From Euptelea pleiosperma (lineage: Eukaryota; Streptophyta; Magnoliopsida; Ranunculales; Eupteleaceae), in assembly GCA_035048495.1 (NCBI GenBank), contig CM068547.1:22327913-22391912 (forward strand): DNA of 64,000 nt, in the 5' to 3' direction. Each line of letters begins with the position of its first letter. Positions within the stretch are counted from its first letter, which is position 1. The position numbers were made by a program, and so were the translations under genes. A model generated the notes under the pieces. That model was given only the letters and a program-made list of their open reading frames with translations. It did not search any database and was not told where the DNA came from. Below are positions 19,499 through 30,747 of this stretch, piece after piece.

Positions 19499-21685
19499 TT
19501 CCATAACTACGGATGAAGTTCCCCCTCCATGATTATCCTCCCGGACTGGGACCTGTTTCGATTTCAGGGCCATGGCATAGCATTTTGCCGAGATGGCCTG
19601 ATCTCCCTTGAGCTCCATAATCCCGTGAGCAGTCGGGAATCGGAACAATTGATGATAAGTAGACGGTACCCCCTTGACTTCATGTATCCAGCCTCTCCCC
19701 AAGATGCCGTTGTAGGGGGATGGTGTATCTAGAACAAGAAATTCGACCATAGACGTGATCGGTCCAGTCTTTACTGGCAGAATTATCTTTCCCATTGCAT
19801 ATTCTCTCTGGCCATTGAATCCGACCAGAGGAACATTACTCTGGATAAGATCTGAAGGGTTAAAACCCATCTTCCGATAAGCCTCTGCAAATAAAATCTC
19901 TGCTGAGCTCCCAGGATCAATCAACAGACGCTTCACCTCATAATTACCCACAGGCAAAGTGAGCACTAGCGCGTCTGAATGTGGATGATCTACTCCCACG
20001 AGATCTCTGTCGGAGAAGAAAATCGCTGCGTCAGTGCTCTCCATCATCTCCACGGGATCTGTGATTCTAGGTCCCATTGATAGGTGCAAGATCTCATTCA
20101 GGTGTTCAACCTTCCTGATTTTAATCCTGTCCACCCTCTCCGTTTCTCCACGGGATAGTTGCCGTCCTCCCCCGTGTATCACATCAATTACCAACCCACG
20201 CTCTTGCTGTTTAACGGGGTTCTTATCCTTCTTGAGAACCTCGGCTCCAGCTACTGCCCCAGTCGTGCTGGCAATAAACTGTTGCAAAAAGCCTTGGTTA
20301 ATCAGGTCCTCAATCTTATGTTTCAGCGCCCAGCATTTATTGGTTATGTGCCCTGCTTCTTGGTGGAAGGCACAGAACAGATTCATATCTCTGTCTCCCT
20401 TCAAATCCGGCCTCATTGGTCGGGGATATTGGAGATACTTCTCATTTTTAATCAGATCAAATATCTGACTAATGGTCTTGTTCAAGGATGTAAAAATCCT
20501 TCTCTCTCGATGGGGATACTGTCCAGTGCTCCCCGACTTCTCTGGTACCTTCACGGGAATCTCTGCCGTCGTGATAATCTCAGCTACAGCTTTTTGCTTT
20601 CCCTTCGAAATTTTGCTGGAGGTCGGGGCCTTCTTCACCTCATTCACAGATATAGCCACTCCTTGGCCTCGCTGGAGTGTGTCGTCCTCAAGTTTAGAGT
20701 ATTTCTCTACTCGAAGAAACAGGGCTTCCATACTCACTGGCCTATTCTTCGTTAGAGACATGTATAGTCCAGAACTCGTGGATAATGCCTTGCGAAAGGC
20801 TGTAACGGCATGCTTATCATCACAGTCTTCCACTGTGGTCATGAGAGTACGGAATCTCTTTGTAAAATCTCGTAAGGTTTCTTTCTGATCACAATGTACA
20901 TTAAATAGCACATCGACATCATTCTTATGTAATCTGTTGCAAGAATATCGAGTGATGAAGAGAGTACTTAACTTCGTGAAGTCAGAAATGGTTCGGGGGG
21001 CTATCTGGTTAAACCAGATCAATGCATCGTCGCTTAAAGTGGAAGGGAACATCCTGCAGAGGAGTTCGTCTTGAAACTCCCACATCATCATCGCCTTTCT
21101 GAAGCGAAGTACGTGATTCACAGGATCTGTCTCTCCTGTGAATATCGAAAATTTAGGATAAGAAAAAGATTTTGGGGCACGGTATCCCTGTATCTCTTCT
21201 GTAAAAGGAGAATCTCTAGGAATTCTCGTTGCCATTGCTGTCATTTTATCAGCCAATGTTTCTTTCTTTCCCATCATCTCAGCTACCAGATCAGCTATCT
21301 GCTTCCTGGTTTCTGGCTGAATATGATCCGAGCTTCGCTGGCAGGAAGACTCGGCTTTATGACGCTTCTCTGGAAGCGGAATATGGGAATCTCCACGTCT
21401 ACTACGTGGATTTCGCAAGACAGATTCCTCTGAATTCGATCTGTCTGAATGGAAATGACTTTTCTCCTGGTGACTACGCCCTGCTGCACCAGATGTATAA
21501 TCACCAGTTCGTTCAGCAGTCATCCGCTGCTTCAACTCCTCATTCTCTTCGCGCAATTGGGCAATCATCTTCTGCTGATTGTCCAATTCTCTCGCTCTTC
21601 TCCCCTCCGTAATAGCATCTCTGAGATCGCTAGTCGGATTCTTCTCTCGTCCACTCCTGAGACCTGTGCGTCTGGTATCCACCAT
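19493..21685 (-). CDS. Gypsy Gag-protease polyprotein
   Basis: 730 residues from the ATG at 21685 (MVDTRRTGLRSGRE), 46 bp after the PBS block. Residues 27-60 are charged and heptad-like, probably coiled coil. About 195-340 is the plant retrotransposon gag domain (MWEFQDELLCRMFPSTL, ALIWFNQI, TLRDFTKRF). A modified zinc knuckle Cx2Hx4Hx4C is at 438-451 (CAFHQEAGHITNKC). The retropepsin domain is near 575-670: LLIDPGSSAEIL carries the active-site Asp590 in D-P-G-S-S rather than the usual D-T/S-G, a form seen in Tat/Athila-type proteases, and ILGRGWI (661-667) is the second signature. Gag forms the particle and packages RNA; the protease matures it. No internal stops. Confidence 0.94.
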   Translation of the reverse strand: MVDTRRTGLRSGREKNPTSDLRDAITEGRRARELDNQQKMIAQLREENEELKQRMTAERTGDYTSGAAGRSHQEKSHFHSDRSNSEESVLRNPRSRRGDSHIPLPEKRHKAESSCQRSSDHIQPETRKQIADLVAEMMGKKETLADKMTAMATRIPRDSPFTEEIQGYRAPKSFSYPKFSIFTGETDPVNHVLRFRKAMMMWEFQDELLCRMFPSTLSDDALIWFNQIAPRTISDFTKLSTLFITRYSCNRLHKNDVDVLFNVHCDQKETLRDFTKRFRTLMTTVEDCDDKHAVTAFRKALSTSSGLYMSLTKNRPVSMEALFLRVEKYSKLEDDTLQRGQGVAISVNEVKKAPTSSKISKGKQKAVAEIITTAEIPVKVPEKSGSTGQYPHRERRIFTSLNKTISQIFDLIKNEKYLQYPRPMRPDLKGDRDMNLFCAFHQEAGHITNKCWALKHKIEDLINQGFLQQFIASTTGAVAGAEVLKKDKNPVKQQERGLVIDVIHGGGRQLSRGETERVDRIKIRKVEHLNEILHLSMGPRITDPVEMMESTDAAIFFSDRDLVGVDHPHSDALVLTLPVGNYEVKRLLIDPGSSAEILFAEAYRKMGFNPSDLIQSNVPLVGFNGQREYAMGKIILPVKTGPITSMVEFLVLDTPSPYNGILGRGWIHEVKGVPSTYHQLFRFPTAHGIMELKGDQAISAKCYAMALKSKQVPVREDNHGGGTSSVVMEK

Positions 21686-21730
21686 TGTTCGAATCGAATA
21701 TCTCTTAGAACGGAAAACTTCTAGTCGTTT

Positions 21731-21746
21731 CCCACAGACGGCGCCA
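21731..21746 (-). other. Primer binding site of the gypsy element
   Basis: On the - strand TGGCGCCGTCTGTGGG begins five bases after the 5' LTR end. TGGCGCC is complementary to tRNA 3' ends in ...GGCGCCA, as in plant tRNA-Asp. Complementarity beyond about 9-10 nt could not be checked without tRNA sequences. Confidence 0.8.
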
Positions 21747-21751
21747 AAAGA

Positions 21752-23105
21752 TGTGGGGGAAAAATATCTGATCTAACCCACACAATCTTTGAGGTCAGAC
21801 GATTCGGATTATGGTGATGATCGGACGACTCTGATGCTCCAGGATGAAACTGCTTTCTCCTCTGCGAAGGATAGGATGATCTCCAGATGAGATTTGGTTG
21901 TACCTGTTGACAAGGCTCCGACGCTCAAGTCAGCTTGGGAAATGTAACAGGTTTTAGGAAATAGTAAAAGATTTCAGAGTTTAAGCTATCTGGATCTGGA
22001 GAGCAAGATCCTCTTCTCAGTCCTGAGGGTCTCATATTTATACCCTTAGAACTGGGCGTGACTCACCTTCCACGTGTCTAGTCGTTATCAGTCAATGATG
22101 ACTCAGATAAATTCTGTTATAAAACAGAATCTTATGGTTATATCTTGACTTCATTGATTCGGTTATACCTGAAATAACTGAAATGACACTGAGGTGGCAT
22201 CCTTCGTGTCAAATATTCAGATAAGGTGATGTCGAATTCGTGATAGTTCAACTAGCTGCCACGTGGCCAATATTCATTAGTTAAGAAATCGATGGTATTC
22301 AGAATACTTACCTCGTACGTAAGAGATCCTGCCACGTAAGTCATTTGACATTATCTGGCTTTGACGGGATGATATTGAAATAGATCCCGTCAAGTAAGTC
22401 TGATGACCTTGTCGGGATAAATGCATCCAGCCAATAATGTGACCTTGCCGGGATGATGTCCCGGGATGACATGTTTAGAGTTCCCGGGAATCTATACTTT
22501 GAGTTGCCAGGATGAGTTCCCGGGATGACATATTTGGAGTTCCCGGGATGATATACCTGAGTTGCCAAGATGAGTTCCCGGGATGACATGTTTGAAGTTC
22601 CCGGGATGATATACTTGAGTTTCCAGGATGAGTTCCCGGGATGACATGTTTGAAGTTCCCGGGAAGATATACTTGAGTTTCCAGGATGAGTTCCCGGGAT
22701 GACATATTTGGAGTTCCCGGGATTATATACTTGAGTTTCCCGGGATGAGAACCTTGAGTTCCCGGGATGAGATTGTAAAAGATCCCGTCTATCCAGTTGA
22801 TCTCGGTGGGATGAGACTCATCAATATGTCGGGTAAGATTGAATACTTCCCGACATATTAAAGGCTGAGACGTTAATATTCTCTGTTAGCATCACTTCCA
22901 TGTGTCGATAATACAATCCTGAACGTGGCATTTCCAAGTAATGGAAATCGAGTGACACGATAGGCAGTTTATAGCTCTTGATGATGATTCCAGCGCATTA
23001 ACTCTCGCGTGCTGTCTTCTAACACGCGTCGTGTATTCGAAACCGCACGTGCTAAGCCAGAGATACGTGTCCAATTTTGACTTGCTGGAAAATACGGCAC
23101 CCACA
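21752..23105 (-). repeat. 5' LTR of the gypsy element
   Basis: 1354 bp, matching the 3' LTR except at three positions. It ends on the + strand in cggcacccaca at 23105, followed by the target duplication GTAAG (23106-23110). TATA at 22035-22042 (- strand). CCCGGG-rich 58 bp array at about 22458-22772. Confidence 0.96.
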
Positions 23106-23720
23106 GTAAGTATATCTATGAACAAACCCTTTTAGATAGAATTCAACTTTATCAAAATAATATATTTGAGATTGGTGGATGAGTTTTTACTCATTGTATT
23201 GAGTAGAAGATTGCGGATCCTTGAGAAATTTATTTCTCTCAAATACAACTGGCCTAGTCTGACTTTGTAGGTGGAAAGAGAAGTGATTCTCGTATTAAAT
23301 GAGTTGTGGATTGTAGATTAGTGAGAAAATTGTTTTTCTAAATTCTATTGACCTAGCTGACTCTCTCGGTGTGCGAGAAGTGATTCTTGTTAGTTAAGAT
23401 GACGTGGTAGCTTAGTTGTTTGATAATTCATTTCAATTAGATATGTTGTAATACATGATTGAAATAATATAATATTACTCGTCTTGAGTATTGAACAGTG
23501 GATGTAGATACGGAGTCACCGAACCACTTTAAACCTTTATCTTGTGTGATTGTGATTGTTTGCGTTTCTTGTCTCATATACATCTCTTTTTGTTTTGTGG
23601 ATGATTTAAATTTTGGTTAATTAATCATGTTCCGCCTTATGTGATCATTAACTTTAAAACCTTCATTAATCCGTAGAGAAAATTTTAAATTGTCCTATTC
23701 ACCTCCCTCTATGACATATT
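23106..23720 (+). repeat. Right part of the copia-type LTR split by the gypsy insertion
   Basis: This resumes the sequence interrupted at 10419 after the GTAAG duplication. It contains the U5-like ttgtgtgattgtgattg and ends near tcctattcacctccctct (about 23694-23711). No tRNA-Met-type PBS is recognisable immediately after it, so this could be a solo or truncated LTR. Confidence 0.5.
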
Positions 23721-25582
23721 GTGGTAGTTAAAAAAGAATTTCACATAGTGCCTTTGCCCCTTTATTCATGTTGTTTAGCCTTTGATCAGGTAATAGGTCC
23801 CGATGGGGTTTAAATTTCTTGCAAAGTTGTTTCCTCAGAAGTAGGCATTTGGCCATGGGCTTGGATGATGGGGTGAATCTCGAGCCTGGCTTGGTTTCCA
23901 AAAAGAAAAAACAAACAACAAGTGTTGCATGCGAGGGGAGAGGAGGGAAAGTTTTAAAATTCAATTTTTTTAGGAGAGAATTTTAAAATTTAAATTTTGA
24001 GGGGAGGAAGAGAGAGAGTGGGCTTAGTGGGCCACTTAGCAGAATAGGTCGTGAGCTAAGCCATGTGACTCAAGGTGATGGGCCGTGCAACCCAACCTAT
24101 GGTCTAGCCCTCCCAAGGCTACAAGGCTCTCTCTATGGGCCAAGTTGGGTTGGGCCACAAGTTCAAATCTCAGACCTGGACTCAGCCCAGAGGCTTAACA
24201 CTCTCGATCGAGCTGGGCCAACCTTGGTAGTGGTTGTTATCTTCTTTGGAGACTTTTGAGTATCATCTTCAGAGAATTCGTGGACTTTATTGAAGTTAAT
24301 AGTAACCATTGAAGCCATTATTTCGTAATAAAAAATTGAAAGTGCTTATTTTAAAAGCAAGATATTTGATGAGATTCTTACACTAAGTTAGGATATGAAA
24401 AGAAAAATGAGTCCCATCAACCATGCCAAAAATATGTACACTGATGAATCATCATTTTATACATTATTTTACCTTATTTTCCTTGGCGAATTATCAAAAT
24501 TATCCTACATAAATCCCCAAATCTACATGAAAAATATGATACTCGCTTTTCACCAGTTGTATATTAGATTTCTATGTAATTTTCTCTTAATTATCTTCTT
24601 GTTTCATTAGGTGCTTAGGTCCATTTAAAGCCCAAAGATCAAGGGTGATCAACCACTTAAAGCATTTGATGGCCAAGATTACAAAAGAGAGTGAATGAGT
24701 AGATATAAAATAATCAATCAAAGAAAAATAAAGTCAAAAGACGATAGAAGCAATATAATCAAGCGAAGAGTCAGTAGTCATTGAAGTGGGTATATGGTGG
24801 AAAATTGATCTCCATCATTCTATTTTTTATTTAATTTTTTTCGGTAACTAAGGTTCTTGCTCTCATAAGTCAATCCATGTAGATTTGACCTTGTATGTGC
24901 TGCAACATACAACTTGTTTACTTGCAAGTAAAGCTACCCTAGATCGTTGGTCCAATCAATTTGAATCAATAGTTTGGGCTTAACATACAATGCAAGAATG
25001 TATGTCTATATTAACATCCCATATACACAAGTTTCACCCATGAATTATAAGGGCTTTGTAGTTGATGTGGTAATGACTAATTCAAGGTCATGCAGACCCT
25101 TAATTACATTCCTTATTTATAAGAGTTTGGGCTTAACATACAATGCAGGAATGTATGTCTGTATTAACATCTCACATACACAAGTTTCACCCATGAATTA
25201 TAAGGGCTTTGTAGTTGATGTGGTGATGACCAATTCAAGGTGATGGAGACCTTTAATTACATTCCTTATTTATAAGAGAATACCCTTTGATTCCTACTTA
25301 GATTAGTTGGAGGCTCAGATGACCTTTGCTTTGTTACAGGTAGTTTAATTCTTTTATATATCTATTTTTTGAAAATTATCCACGATGAGTGGATAATGCT
25401 TTTTTGAAGGCAGGTTAACCCTTTAGGTTTCTGATGCATGTAATCATTCTTTATTAAAAAGGTAAGGTTATAGTTTGTGCTGGCGAATTCCATATGAGAA
25501 ACATTGTATAGTCTTTCTTAGTGTGTCTAGTTGTTGGAGTTGTGTTCTGAGTTGATTTACTCAAGTAAGCTAGCCAAAAGCT
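23721..25582. other. Region without recognisable genes
   Basis: AT-rich, with a GC-richer patch at about 24005-24230. Open stretches are short and unlike known proteins. It contains the 153 bp duplication listed next. Confidence 0.5.
24971..25276. repeat. 153 bp tandem duplication (two copies)
   Basis: The stretch beginning agtttgggcttaacat at 24971 recurs at 25124 with only scattered substitutions and ends ccttatttataagag in both copies. It creates a 89-codon open frame (24974-25243) by chance. No further copies were seen in the window. Confidence 0.85.
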
Positions 25583-25587
25583 TCTGA

Positions 25588-27190
25588 ATGATAATTGCTT
25601 AAAAGTGTATAATTATCATCTTTAAAATAGGCATTATCGAGTCCTATTGACTTACATGCAAAGCCATTCTGATTAAGATTCTAATTACGTGTATTTTCTC
25701 TTGTAGGATCACTTTTTGGCCCAATTCTCGAGATCCAAAGGCCATCAGGAAGCCTAGATTACATCCATCAACATTAATAATCATCATCAAGATCAAGTAT
25801 CCCGAGGAGATCTGGATCAACGAGAACAAAGCCTGGGGAGGACAATCACCACATAAGAGCCCAATTGAAGACAAAAGGCCAAAGTGAGGAACGCATTAAG
25901 CCCACGATCACAAGAGATCAAGCCCAATCAAAGTCATTATCAGCTTAATCAAGATCAAGGGTAGACATCGCGTAGGAGCTATTTAATTAAGATAAGGGCA
26001 TGGAAGTGTAACTAATCTAAAAGAGAAGGGCAAAGTTGTAATGCCAAAGATCACATTTATGAGATAATCTTTTCTCTCTCCTCCTAACTTTTCTTCTATA
26101 ATTTTCATCGTATGTGGCACAATCTCCCCTTAATTTCTTTCCTTAAATTTATCATTCTTATTTTATTATCTATTTATTCTCTTTATTTCTTTTCCTCTGT
26201 CATAAATCTTTGTCATTAAGTCCTTTCTTTTTTTCTCATTTATTTCATCCATATGCCCTAATATCTTTTAGTAATTATTTTCATATTTCCTATTTTCTTT
26301 CCACCTCACTTGGCCTATAAAAAGGCACCCCTATTCTCTTATTTGGGGTGCCTGGAGCTCTCTCTCTCTCCATCTCTCTCTCTTTATCTATTAATTTTTT
26401 TATTTTATTTATCTATAATTGGCCAAGAATAACTAGGCATCATTGATCAAGGGTGATAAGAAGAAGAAGTGGTGTAGCATTTGACAAATAAGATTTTCAT
26501 TATATTCATCTCTTTTTGTTTCATTAAAATAGTTGGTTAATTTTCCTATTAGGGTTGAGGATCTCACCGAGGTAAGTATTTAATTTTTAGATTACTTTTC
26601 TAGTTTATTAATTGCCACAACGTGATTATAAAGTCTATTTTTTTATAGTTTTTTATTATATGTTCTTCGAAGCATTGACACGCCATGCTTAGATTATTAT
26701 CTTTGATTGTGTGTGCTTGCGGTTGACGTGTAATCATTAAACGTGATCTATTTTAGAAAAAAAAAATATTATTCTCAAAAGTTGAATCTTTCAAATCAAG
26801 AATATTGAATTATTCATGATTTGAGTTAAAAAAAGTGAAAAAATAAATTAGAGATAGTAATTTATTAATTTTATATATTTACTTTTGGTGGAATCTAACA
26901 CCCTAATTTTCTCTTTATTTGTTTATTCCACAATCTTTAATTGTTTTGATTCATTTTAATTCAAGTTAGTAAATTAGTGCAAATTTCATCTTATCTCTAT
27001 GGAGACTTTTTATCATAGTTTATTTATTAATTTTTTGTTAAGAGTAGATTTTCAACAAGTCCTTATGGGTTCGACTCTTACTTGCCTTTGTACTAATCGT
27101 ATTCTTGTTGCAAGTATGATATAAAATTGTTGATCAATTGGGATTTAAACGACGACTACATCATTAAAATCCTAAAAATCCCATTCGTCA
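25588..27190 (+). repeat. Diverged family-X solo LTR (1603 bp)
   Basis: It begins TGATAATTGCTTAAAAGTG, similar to the family-X start TGATATTCGCTCAAAAGTG, and ends ...CCCATTCGTCA. The flanks ctgaa (25583-25587) and ctgaa (27191-27195) are a perfect 5 bp target duplication. A TATA box (TATAAAAA) lies at about 26316 and a splice-donor-like GAGGTAAGTATT at 26570-26580. Past the first 120 bp or so, similarity to other family-X copies is weak. I see no tRNA-like module here. Confidence 0.65.
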
Positions 27191-27195
27191 CTGAA

Positions 27196-27692
27196 GCACA
27201 ATAATTTCACTAAAGATTCAAAGCATTATTGAATCGCACTTAGGATGGTAAGTGATTTAGAAATCTTTGGATTTTGGTGATTAGTTAACCATTTTAAATC
27301 TCTAAGTAAACTTTAGACTATGAATTTTCATGCCTTATTAGAGACTGAATCACTAGAAAATTCAAAGAATTTTTTATAAAAAACTATGTTTTTGGTCTCC
27401 GATCAATCAAAGAACAAGTTGATTAAAAATATGCTCTCTGCAATTTTTCATTTGGTGACATCTGATCGATCAAGACAGTTCATCTGATTGATCAATGAAG
27501 AGAAAAGTATGTCAATTACTGGACATATTCTGTCTCTGATCGATTGGGATGTTACATTCCATCGATCGGAGGTATATAGAAACTGAAAATATTTTCTCTG
27601 CGAATTTCAATTTTTTTGCTTAACTTTTTTCTATTTTAGACCCATGCGTGTTTTAAATATAAATAGTGATGTTGAAAAATGAAAACCTAACA
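27196..27692 (+). repeat. Probable copia-type LTR U3 fragment with ATCGAT/GATCGATC motifs
   Basis: Several palindrome-like words (gatcgatca, gattgatca, gatcgattgg, catcgatcgg) cluster at 27395-27575, followed by a TATA-like ATATAAATAG at about 27656. This repeats the U3 architecture seen at 7871-8320. The fragment ends where CACTACAAGAAAA begins, so it seems to be cut by a CACTA element. Confidence 0.45.
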
Positions 27693-28050
27693 CACTACAA
27701 GAAAACATGGTATTAGCGGCAGCCAGCCAACATATGCCCGCCGCTGAAAGTGCCCCAAATCAACTGTGGACAAAAGAGTTTTAGTGGCGGCCAATGACCG
27801 CCGCTAAATAGACTTTTACCGGTGGCCAATATCAAGAGCCGCTAAATGTGTCTTTTAGTGGTGGTTAGTGGCTGCAGCTAAAAGTATCTTTAGCGGTGCC
27901 CAACATCCCGATCGTTGCTAAATGTCTTTTTTTTTTTCGCAACGCCAAAAAACCGCCGCTAAATGTGTCTTTTAGCGGCGGTCAATGGCCGCCGCTAAAA
28001 GCCTTTATATTTACTTTTAGCAATGGCTCCTGACCGCTGGTAAAAGTTAT
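27693..28050 (+). mobile_element. Terminus and subterminal repeats of a CACTA (En/Spm) DNA transposon
   Basis: CACTACAAGAAAA at 27693 is the classic plant CACTA terminal sequence. It is followed by about eight alternately oriented subterminal words of the type tttagcggcgg / ccgccgctaaa (27710-28045), some forming perfect hairpins such as 27960-27999. The opposite terminus (expected TTTTCTTGTAGTG) was not seen downstream, so the element is truncated or its other end has decayed. Confidence 0.8.
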
Positions 28051-29710
28051 TTTTTTAAATTACCAAATATTTTTAAATTTTCCAAATTACCTGTTAATAC
28101 CTACGACTTATACAATTTTAGCACTTGTGACCCTATGTAAATTTATTAATGAAAATTAAATACGAAACAAATATCTATACTACTTCTAAATGTTGGTATA
28201 AGGAAAAAAACATTTTTTCCTATTTTATCCCTGATTTTTTCCTATTTTCCCCAAAATATCCTTCAGCCCCAAATCGATTCACCTTCTCCTTCACACCATT
28301 CCTCATTCCTAACCATATTATCCTACCCTTACCACTACACAATATCTTCTCCCCTCAAAGCCACGTCAACAGCTTATTCCATGTCCCGCATGAAATCCAG
28401 TGAAAACTAAACCGTCCCTTTAAGTGCCTCTTCATTTTCTTACGTGGCTCCCTACGCGTCTCTCCATCTCCTCTGCTTCTGTTAAAGAAATTCCTCCACC
28501 CCATTGGCATGTAGTGTACATAAGAAGGCTCCGCCTGAATTCAAATTCCCATATTCCTGACTTCGGTGTGCAGACATCATCATTGGTCACTTACATACTC
28601 AAGAGATCAATGCGGACACTGGATGAAATATCCCAAACCTAACCCGATATTGGCCTCTTGGTCATGGCACCACCTTTGCTCTGTCAGAATTCTGAGTTCA
28701 ATTCCTGTTGCAAAGCACAGATTGAGTTCATGAGAGTTTTGCAATGTAAATTTATTTATTATTATTTTGGGTTTTCTTTGATGACCTTAGAGATTTTTTT
28801 CTTCAAAGTTACGCCTTTTGAATTTTGCATTGAGACTTTGAGAGTGATTGTTGTTTCTTATGTATTTATATTTTTTATTGTCGGGAATCAAGCTGATGTT
28901 TTGATCCGAAAGAGAGAGCACTAGCTGAATGAGTTACCATGGAGTTTCAGATCAGTAATCCTTTTAACGGATTAGGAATTTAGGCGTCACCCATCAACAC
29001 TCTCCAATGTCTATCCGCTGTCCCCTATATCTCTTTTTTATTTTCAGATCAGTAAAGAGATTAGAGGAAACAAATGTTAGATGGACGACAAAAATTGGAC
29101 ACACTGTGGTCTTACCCAATCAACTTCAACCGAACCCAGGTAAAAAACTACCTTTATATTTCTTCTTTATTTTTTATGCATTCACTCAAAATTCTGGCCA
29201 CATCATCATGGTCTAACACAGAGAAGCTTGTGTGTATCCAGCACGTCAAATGCCAGTCGAAAATCTGACACTACAACGGCTTCAATTGATTCAAATCAAC
29301 GATTTTATGGGCTCTTTAACACTGCTTCTCTCTCTCTCTCTTTGTTGTAAAAATAGAAAACAGACTTATAATACAAACCACATTAGTTGACAAAACTGCC
29401 CTCATTTTTTATTCCAATCAACTTGCCCCTGTGAATTTGCAAAGAATTGAACACAACGCCCTTAATAGCATAACTGCCTTCATGCCGAATTACCAGTACT
29501 GCTCCTCAATATCCACAAAAAGACATCCCCATCGTTGAAGGGATAAACGTGAAAATTAGAATAATGATGATTAATGGTATGGTCATTTAAAAAATTGGAT
29601 GGCAAGATCGGTAATTTAATGAAAAACATGGGCCATTTGGGAAGGACAGCTATTTGCACAAATAAAAACATTAAAAAAAAAAACCAAAAACCAGTGGTTA
29701 ACCTGGTTGG
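28051..29710. other. Region without recognisable genes
   Basis: AT-rich with a (CT)n tract at about 29325-29342. Short open stretches (for example 28149-28403 and 28658-28924) show no family resemblance. It could be interior DNA of the CACTA element or unique sequence. Confidence 0.45.
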
Positions 29711-30172
29711 GTAAATGATATTCGCTCAAAAGTGCATATTTTCCACTATTATCTTCTAAGCGTTATCACACTCTCCTACGTAAAACTGCTCTAATTTTCC
29801 ACTTTTCTACGTAAGAGTCTATTTCATTGCGCAGAACACAATTTTCTGGACGAAGTGGTATATTTGCATGCATTAAACCCATTTCTGGAAGTCTAGGTAT
29901 AAAGATGTTATGATCAAGTCTCATTACGTGCTTTTCTCTTGCAGAAAACTCGATCGGGCTATTCTCGAGACTTGCGGGCCCACGATCATCCACAAAAGCC
30001 TAATATCAAAGCTTGAAGAGCCACAGGCTATGACTAGAAGATATGGGCCAAATATGGGCTGAATAAGAGGACCAAAAAGGCCGGCCCAAAGAACGAAGAG
30101 AGCAGGAGAGCCAATGACAAAGAGACGGACCAAAGCGTTTAGAGCCACATAAGTCAGCAAGGAATGATGGTC

Positions 30173-30243
30173 TACTCTACTGGAGAAGTGTGAGGATGGT
30201 CACAGTGAAGACCAGGGTTCCAGACCCTCTGCCAATACTTTTA
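30173..30243 (+). other. tRNA-like Pol III module in U3 of family-X copy A
   Basis: B-box-like GGTTCCAGACC at 30217-30227 (10 of 11 to GGTTCGANNCC) begins 44 nt after the A-box position (ctactctactgg, 30173, poorly conserved here). Four of five T-arm base pairs form (AGGG with CCCT). A TTTT run at 30240-30243 follows. The same spacing occurs in copies B, D and E. Confidence 0.55.
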
Positions 30244-30739
30244 TCTCCATTTTCTGATATTTTCTCTCTCCTCCCCTTAATTTTCGATCTCATCTCTTCA
30301 TCTCTCGGTCCTCGGATCTACTGACCTAACCCCGGACTCCTGCCCATTGGCTCTATCTCATCTCCCTTAGCTTTCTGACCGTTGGATCTTCAATCGGACC
30401 GTTGGATCTTCCACCGGACCGTTGGATCTCTCTAGATCCGTCGATCTACCAATCTGGGTCCTAATCAAGTCACCATCCATCCGATCGTCATCAAATTGTC
30501 TGTCACATCATCTTGTGAGACAATGGTCAATCCTTGTGGACCAGTAGCCGGGCCCATCATCATCGACCCGTGGCCCTACCATTTAGTGGACCTCACAATT
30601 TTCAAATACTTTAAATTAATTATTTTTAAATAAAAAAGGGGGGTCCACTAAATGGGAAAATTCCCCAAAGAAAAGTAAGGTTTTACTTAAAAAAAAAAAA
30701 TTATTTCAAAAAAATAGCTATTTTCCATTAATGGAAGGT

Positions 30740-30747
30740 TATAAAAG
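30740..30747 (+). promoter_or_regulatory. TATA box of family-X copy A
   Basis: TATAAAAG in ggtTATAAAAGaggggg. Equivalent boxes occur at about 51027 (copy D), 61805-61812 on - (copy E), 36892-36899 on - (copy B) and 26316 (diverged copy). It lies about 500 bp downstream of the tRNA-like module. Confidence 0.65.

Larger units (their letters stand above)
10420..23105 (-). mobile_element. Full-length Tat-lineage Ty3/gypsy retrotransposon with antisense gene
   Basis: The element is 12,686 bp, bounded by TG...CA LTRs of 1354 bp each. It is flanked by the perfect 5 bp duplication GTAAG at 10415-10419 and 23106-23110. In - orientation the order is 5' LTR, PBS, gag-protease, in-frame UAG, RT, RNase H, second (archaeal-type) RNase H, integrase, tandem repeats, an antisense spliced ORF, PPT and 3' LTR. 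Dual RNase H and an antisense ORF between pol and the 3' LTR are known marks of the Tat lineage (Retand/RIRE2/Grande relatives). All essential domains are open, so it could be autonomous. Confidence 0.95.

Noticed and set aside
20034..20888. Long + strand open frames opposite gag (144, 198 and 138 codons)
   Set aside because: They lie wholly inside the intact gag-protease gene on the other strand, overlap each other in different frames and show no recognisable motif.
28149..28924. Possible host-gene 5' exons
   Set aside because: Short unrelated frames with no conserved protein motif and no convincing splice chain.
29268..29280. ACACTACAACGG as the second CACTA terminus
   Set aside because: It is in the same orientation as the first terminus rather than inverted, and lacks the AAGAAAA continuation.
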